In this document: positions 14,827 through 16,354 of the stretch, in pieces | Numbering within the stretch: the stretch's first letter is position 1 | Layout of the letters: each line of letters opens with the position of its first letter | NCBI GenBank assembly: GCA_900542735.1 | Contig: UQOS01000029.1 | Coordinates: forward strand, 1-16,354 | Length of the DNA stretch: 16,354 nt | Source of the DNA: an uncultured Mycoplasmatota bacterium | GTDB taxonomy: Bacteria > Bacillota_I > Bacilli_A > RF39 > UBA660 | Direction of reading: 5' to 3' | Translations under genes and position numbers: made by a program | The notes under the pieces: generated by a model | The model's input: only the letters and a program-made list of their open reading frames with translations | Told to the model about the DNA's origin: nothing | Database searches by the model: none

Positions 14827-14853
14827 AGAATTATTATTTAGTGAGGTGATTTT

Positions 14854-16248
14854 ATGAAAATTTATAATACACTTACCAAAACTGTAGAGGAGTTTGTTCC
14901 TCATGAAGATGGAAAAGTAAATATGTATACTTGTGGACCTACTGTGTATCATTTTGCTCATATTGGTAATCTTCGTACTTATATTTTTGAAGATATTTTA
15001 GAAAAGGGATTACGCTATCTTGGCTATTCTGTTAAGAGAGTTATGAATATTACAGATGTAGGACATTTAACTAGTGATGGTGATACTGGCGAAGATAAAA
15101 TGGAAAAGGGTGCATTAAGAGAGGGAAAGACTGTTTATGAAATAGCTAAGTTTTATACAGATGCCTTTTTTAGTGACTGTAATAAATTAAATATTAAAAA
15201 GCCTAGTATTGTGGAGCCAGCTAGTCATCATATTGATACTTATATTGAAATGATTTCTAAGATGCTAGAAGATGGGTATGCTTATATTTCTAATGGAAAT
15301 GTTTATTTTGATGTTAGTAAAGCTAAAGATTATTATCAGTTATCTGGTAAAAATCCTGATGATTTAATGGTTGGGGTTCGTGATACAGTAGATAGTGATA
15401 GTGCTAAGAAAAATCAAGCTGACTTTGTGTTATGGTTTACAGACAGCAAGTTTAAGAATCAAGATATGCGTTGGGATTCACCATGGGGAATTGGGTATCC
15501 TGGTTGGCATATAGAATGTAGTGGTATTAGTTGTAAGTATTTAGGAGAGTATTTAGATATTCACTGTGGTGGAGTTGATAATGTTTTTCCACATCATACT
15601 AATGAGATTGCACAAAGCGAAGCATATTTTGGACATAAATGGTGTAATTACTGGGTACATGGAGAACATTTAAACGATCAAACTGGTAAAATGAGTAAAT
15701 CTAAGGGAGAATTTTTAACTGTTTCTTTATTGGAGGAAAAGGGGTATAATCCTTTGAGTTATCGTTATTTTTGTTTAGGTAGTCATTACAGAAAGGTACT
15801 TGTTTTTTCATATGATGCTCTAGATCAAGCACAGAATGCTTACTTTAAGTTAAAGAATAGAATTGCGAAACTAGATAGAACACCTGATTTACATGAAGAT
15901 AAACTTGATTATTACCAAAATAAATTTAAAGAGGCACTTTCTAATGATTTAAATACTTCTAGTATGCTTACTTTGGTTTATGACGTATTAAAAGATGATA
16001 ACTTAACAGATTTTACGAAACTTTATTTAATTGATGATTTTGATAAGGTATTGTCTCTTGATTTAATTGATAATGAAAAGGAAATTGATTCTGATTTAGA
16101 AAGTTATATTCTTTCTAAGATAGAGGAAAGAAATCAAGCAAAACTTGCGAAAAACTTTTCACTAGCTGATTCTATTCGTAATGAATTATTAGAAAAAGGG
16201 ATTCAGTTAAAAGATACTAGAGATGGTACTGTATACGAAATATTATAG
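14854..16248 (+). CDS. cysS: Cysteinyl-tRNA synthetase
   Basis: Class I monomeric enzyme that charges tRNA(Cys). The 464 residues carry the HIGN signature at 36-39, KMSKS at 279-283 and the zinc ligands C27, C222, H247 and E251, with the same 25- and 4-residue spacings as E. coli CysRS. The C-terminal part holds the helical DALR-like and anticodon-binding regions, ending KDTRDGTVYEIL. Length is normal. Start ATG 14854 follows GAGGTGAT. The gene has its own promoter after clpC and its own terminator. No T-box fits in the 69-nt upstream gap. In B. subtilis cysS also lies downstream of clpC, with gltX and cysE between; here those are missing. Confidence 0.97.
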   Translation: MKIYNTLTKTVEEFVPHEDGKVNMYTCGPTVYHFAHIGNLRTYIFEDILEKGLRYLGYSVKRVMNITDVGHLTSDGDTGEDKMEKGALREGKTVYEIAKFYTDAFFSDCNKLNIKKPSIVEPASHHIDTYIEMISKMLEDGYAYISNGNVYFDVSKAKDYYQLSGKNPDDLMVGVRDTVDSDSAKKNQADFVLWFTDSKFKNQDMRWDSPWGIGYPGWHIECSGISCKYLGEYLDIHCGGVDNVFPHHTNEIAQSEAYFGHKWCNYWVHGEHLNDQTGKMSKSKGEFLTVSLLEEKGYNPLSYRYFCLGSHYRKVLVFSYDALDQAQNAYFKLKNRIAKLDRTPDLHEDKLDYYQNKFKEALSNDLNTSSMLTLVYDVLKDDNLTDFTKLYLIDDFDKVLSLDLIDNEKEIDSDLESYILSKIEERNQAKLAKNFSLADSIRNELLEKGIQLKDTRDGTVYEIL

Positions 16249-16253
16249 TTTTG

Positions 16254-16285
16254 AGATTGTCTTTACAGGCAGTCTTTTCTTTTTG
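16254..16285 (+). terminator. Terminator after cysS
   Basis: AGATTGTC (16254-16261) pairs with GGCAGTCT (16268-16275), 8 bp with two G-U pairs and a 6-nt loop, followed by TTTCTTTTT. Confidence 0.75.
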
Positions 16286-16294
16286 GTACTATAA

Positions 16295-16338
16295 AAGTGT
16301 AATAATTAATTACAGAAATGTGATTGAATATTACACTT
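16295..16338. repeat. Inverted repeat at the window end
   Basis: AAGTGTAATA (16295-16304) and TATTACACTT (16329-16338) are perfect 10-bp complements around a 24-nt AT-rich loop, followed by CTTTTTATT. It could be a second terminator, a leader hairpin of the next gene, or an operator. Nothing else is visible in the last 100 bases. Confidence 0.4.
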
Positions 16339-16354
16339 CTTTTTATTATGATTG

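Noticed and set aside
14785..14853. T-box leader before cysS, or before lysS
   Set aside because: The gaps are 69 and 10 nt, too short for a T-box, and no specifier or antiterminator motif is visible.

Overview
The window is AT-rich DNA using the standard bacterial code: tryptophan is TGG throughout and TGA occurs once, as a stop. Gene content and order point to a low-GC Bacillota, probably a gut-type Bacilli lineage near the Erysipelotrichales or RF39 groups; that placement is inference. Several genes follow the relative order of the Bacillus subtilis origin-proximal region (yabP, yabQ, divIC, tilS, ftsH, dusB, lysS, clpC, cysS), with many genes normally lying between them absent. The yabP-yabQ pair is sporulation-specific, so the lineage is either spore-forming or recently lost that ability.

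Layout: (1) 1-1083, the 3' part of a surface or secreted protein with a cadherin-like beta-sandwich and a DUF6273/C-lectin-like C-terminal domain. This domain contains an abrupt GC-rich block (about 54% GC, 898-1010) that looks like the variable region of a diversity-generating retroelement or a similar cassette-exchange site. (2) 1207-2168, yabP-yabQ, a terminator, then a DivIC/FtsB-type division gene. (3) 2275-5554, tilS-ftsH operon; FtsH has an unusual C-terminal Rho_N/SAP-like tail. (4) 5568-7151, an accessory cassette: a double-XRE-domain repressor facing a three-gene membrane operon (DUF4352, DUF4190 and a 51-residue protein). The divergent promoter region holds two near-identical 14-bp direct repeats spaced 21 bp apart. 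(5) 7225-10360, dusB-RDD-lysS operon ending in a strong terminator. (6) 10466-12088, a YfcC-like transporter with a long lysine-rich loop, ending at a UUCG terminator shared with the convergent DUF2624 gene at 12118-12369. (7) 12481-14784, a stand-alone clpC. (8) 14854-16248, cysS.

The core genes serve translation (TilS, DusB, LysRS, CysRS), protein quality control (FtsH, ClpC), division (DivIC) and sporulation (YabP, YabQ). The likely sites of novelty are the GC-rich block of the first gene, the double-HTH cassette with its repeat operator, the FtsH tail and the transporter loop. In three cases a perfect TATAAT box lies exactly 7 nt before the Shine-Dalgarno start, which implies very short 5' leaders. 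No rRNA, tRNA, insertion sequence, CRISPR array or T-box was seen. No stretch over 300 bases lacks a gene.
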